Assembly (NCBI GenBank): GCA_027488415.1
Contig: JAIYBS010000316.1
Location: 1-5,587 of the forward strand
Direction: 5' to 3'
Length of the DNA: 5,587 bases
From: Planctomycetaceae bacterium
GTDB lineage: Bacteria; Planctomycetota; Phycisphaerae; Phycisphaerales; SM1A02
Shown: positions 4,893 through 5,587 of the stretch, piece after piece
How positions within the stretch are numbered: position 1 is the stretch's first letter
How the letters are laid out: each line of letters opens with the position of its first letter
The notes under the pieces: generated by a model
Databases searched by the model: none
The model's input: only the letters and a program-made list of their open reading frames with translations
Told to the model about the DNA's origin: nothing
Position numbers and translations under genes: made by a program

Positions 4893-5587
4893 GCCGGATC
4901 GGGCTCGACGGCATCGGGCCCGGCATCATCGGGCTCGACGTGGGCGGCACGAAGGCCGAGGTGCTCGCGCTCCGCGCGGACGGCACCGAGGCGCTTCGTA
5001 CGCGCGTGGCGAGCCCGAAGGAGTACGGCGCGTTGATCGAGGCCGTGGCCGGCCTGGTGTCGCAGGCCGATTCGGCTCTGGGCCATGGCCCGGGGCGCGA
5101 CGCGCCGGTCGGGATCGGCGCGCCTGGGTCACCGAACCCGCAGACCGGGCTGCACCGCAATTCGAACCTCCTGTGCATGAACGGCCGACCGTTCGCCGCC
5201 GACGTGGCGGCGCGCCTTGCCCGGCCGGTGCGCGTGACGAACGACGCCAACTGCCTCGCGCTGAGCGAGGCGATCGACGGCGCGGCCGCGGGGCAGGGCG
5301 ACGTGGTGTTCGGGGTCATCCTCGGGACCGGCGTCGGCGGCGGCGTGGTGGTCCGCGGCGACGTGGTCGACGGCCGCAACGGCATCGCCGGCGAGTGGGG
5401 GCACAACCCGCTGCCCGGGCTCGGCGACGCGGAGGCGGCGGGGCACCGGTGCTACTGCGGGAAGCTCGGTTGCCTCGAGCAGTTCCTCTCGGGCCCGGCG
5501 CTCGAGCGTCGGTATGCGCAGGCGTCCGGGACGCAGCGAACGCTTGCGGAGATCGCCGCGCGCGCCGCGGCCGGTGCCGATCCGCAC
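4889..5587 (+). CDS. mak: ROK-family sugar kinase, Mak-type (manno)fructokinase, 3' end cut off
   Basis: The first 233 codons are present and the frame is open to the edge; about 60-80 residues should be missing. ROK kinases phosphorylate hexoses with ATP in the cytoplasm; this one best fits E. coli Mak (fructose, also mannose, to the 6-phosphate). Visible are the phosphate loop D-V-G-G-T-K (17-22), the G-x-G-x-P-G-S block (75-81), N-D-A-N-C-L-A-L-S-E (118-127) with presumed catalytic base Asp119, the second phosphate segment G-T-G-V-G-G-G (146-152), G-E-W-G-H-N-P-L-P (168-176) and the zinc motif C-Y-C-G-K-L-G-C-L-E (188-197); His172, Cys188, Cys190 and Cys195 would bind the metal. The GEWGHNPLP and NDANCLA blocks favour Mak over NagK or glucokinase, but substrate is inferred. 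The GTG start overlaps the folE stop (GTGA). The phosphate loop starts about ten residues later than usual owing to a 15-bp repeat. Confidence 0.9.
   Translation, partial: MSRIGLDGIGPGIIGLDVGGTKAEVLALRADGTEALRTRVASPKEYGALIEAVAGLVSQADSALGHGPGRDAPVGIGAPGSPNPQTGLHRNSNLLCMNGRPFAADVAARLARPVRVTNDANCLALSEAIDGAAAGQGDVVFGVILGTGVGGGVVVRGDVVDGRNGIAGEWGHNPLPGLGDAEAAGHRCYCGKLGCLEQFLSGPALERRYAQASGTQRTLAEIAARAAAGADPH
4898..4942 (+). repeat. Three 15-bp tandem units in the kinase N-terminus
   Basis: ATCGGGC recurs at 4898, 4913 and 4928, exactly 15 bp apart and in frame. Units one and three share 13 identical bases (ATCGGGCTCGACG); the middle unit shares the first eight positions less one, then diverges. 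They encode I-G-L-D-G, I-G-P-G-I and I-G-L-D-V. Removing two units restores the ordinary family N-terminus M-S-R-I-G-L-D-V-G-G-T. Confidence 0.8.

Noticed and set aside
1..5587. tRNA or rRNA genes, CRISPR arrays, insertion sequences, attachment sites, riboswitches
   Set aside because: Nearly every base belongs to a recognisable coding region; no repeat-spacer pattern, transposase or cloverleaf was seen by eye on either strand.

Overview
The window is high-GC bacterial DNA (about 70% by eye) that is almost wholly coding. Five genes lie in two divergent groups. The GC content, a lipoprotein-type signal peptide, a single-chain glycyl-tRNA synthetase and an E. coli Mak-like ROK kinase suggest a high-GC bacterium with lipoproteins. 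Planctomycetota (Phycisphaerae-like) or Myxococcota are my best guesses, but the sequence alone does not settle the phylum.

Minus strand, leftward from 2129: glyQS (glycyl-tRNA synthetase, complete), then after a single base a lipoprotein gene that runs off the left edge. The lipoprotein has its own strong Shine-Dalgarno (SD) inside the end of glyQS. Its mature part resembles the N-terminal half of peptidase C25 (gingipain-type) domains, with the catalytic part outside the window.

Plus strand, rightward from 2183: a complete cytoplasmic S9-family prolyl oligopeptidase with a predicted seven-bladed propeller and intact catalytic triad; then folE (GTP cyclohydrolase I, complete); then a ROK sugar kinase closest to Mak fructokinase, overlapping the folE stop codon by four bases and running off the right edge.

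The two groups are separated by only 53 bp (2130-2182), which must hold both promoters. glyQS, the peptidase and folE each have a TANNNT -10-like hexamer 6-9 nt before the start codon and no SD, as expected for leaderless or nearly leaderless transcripts. The two downstream, tightly coupled genes do have purine-rich SDs. This contrast is the most coherent regulatory signal here.

The genes are mostly housekeeping (translation, peptide turnover, folate/pterin entry, sugar phosphorylation) and do not form one pathway. I found no mobile element, CRISPR array, RNA gene or obvious novel system. Points worth following are the three-unit 15-bp repeat in the kinase N-terminus, the missing zinc cysteines in GlyRS, the basic tail on the S9 peptidase, two tandem hairpins within the lipoprotein gene, and the lipoprotein itself.
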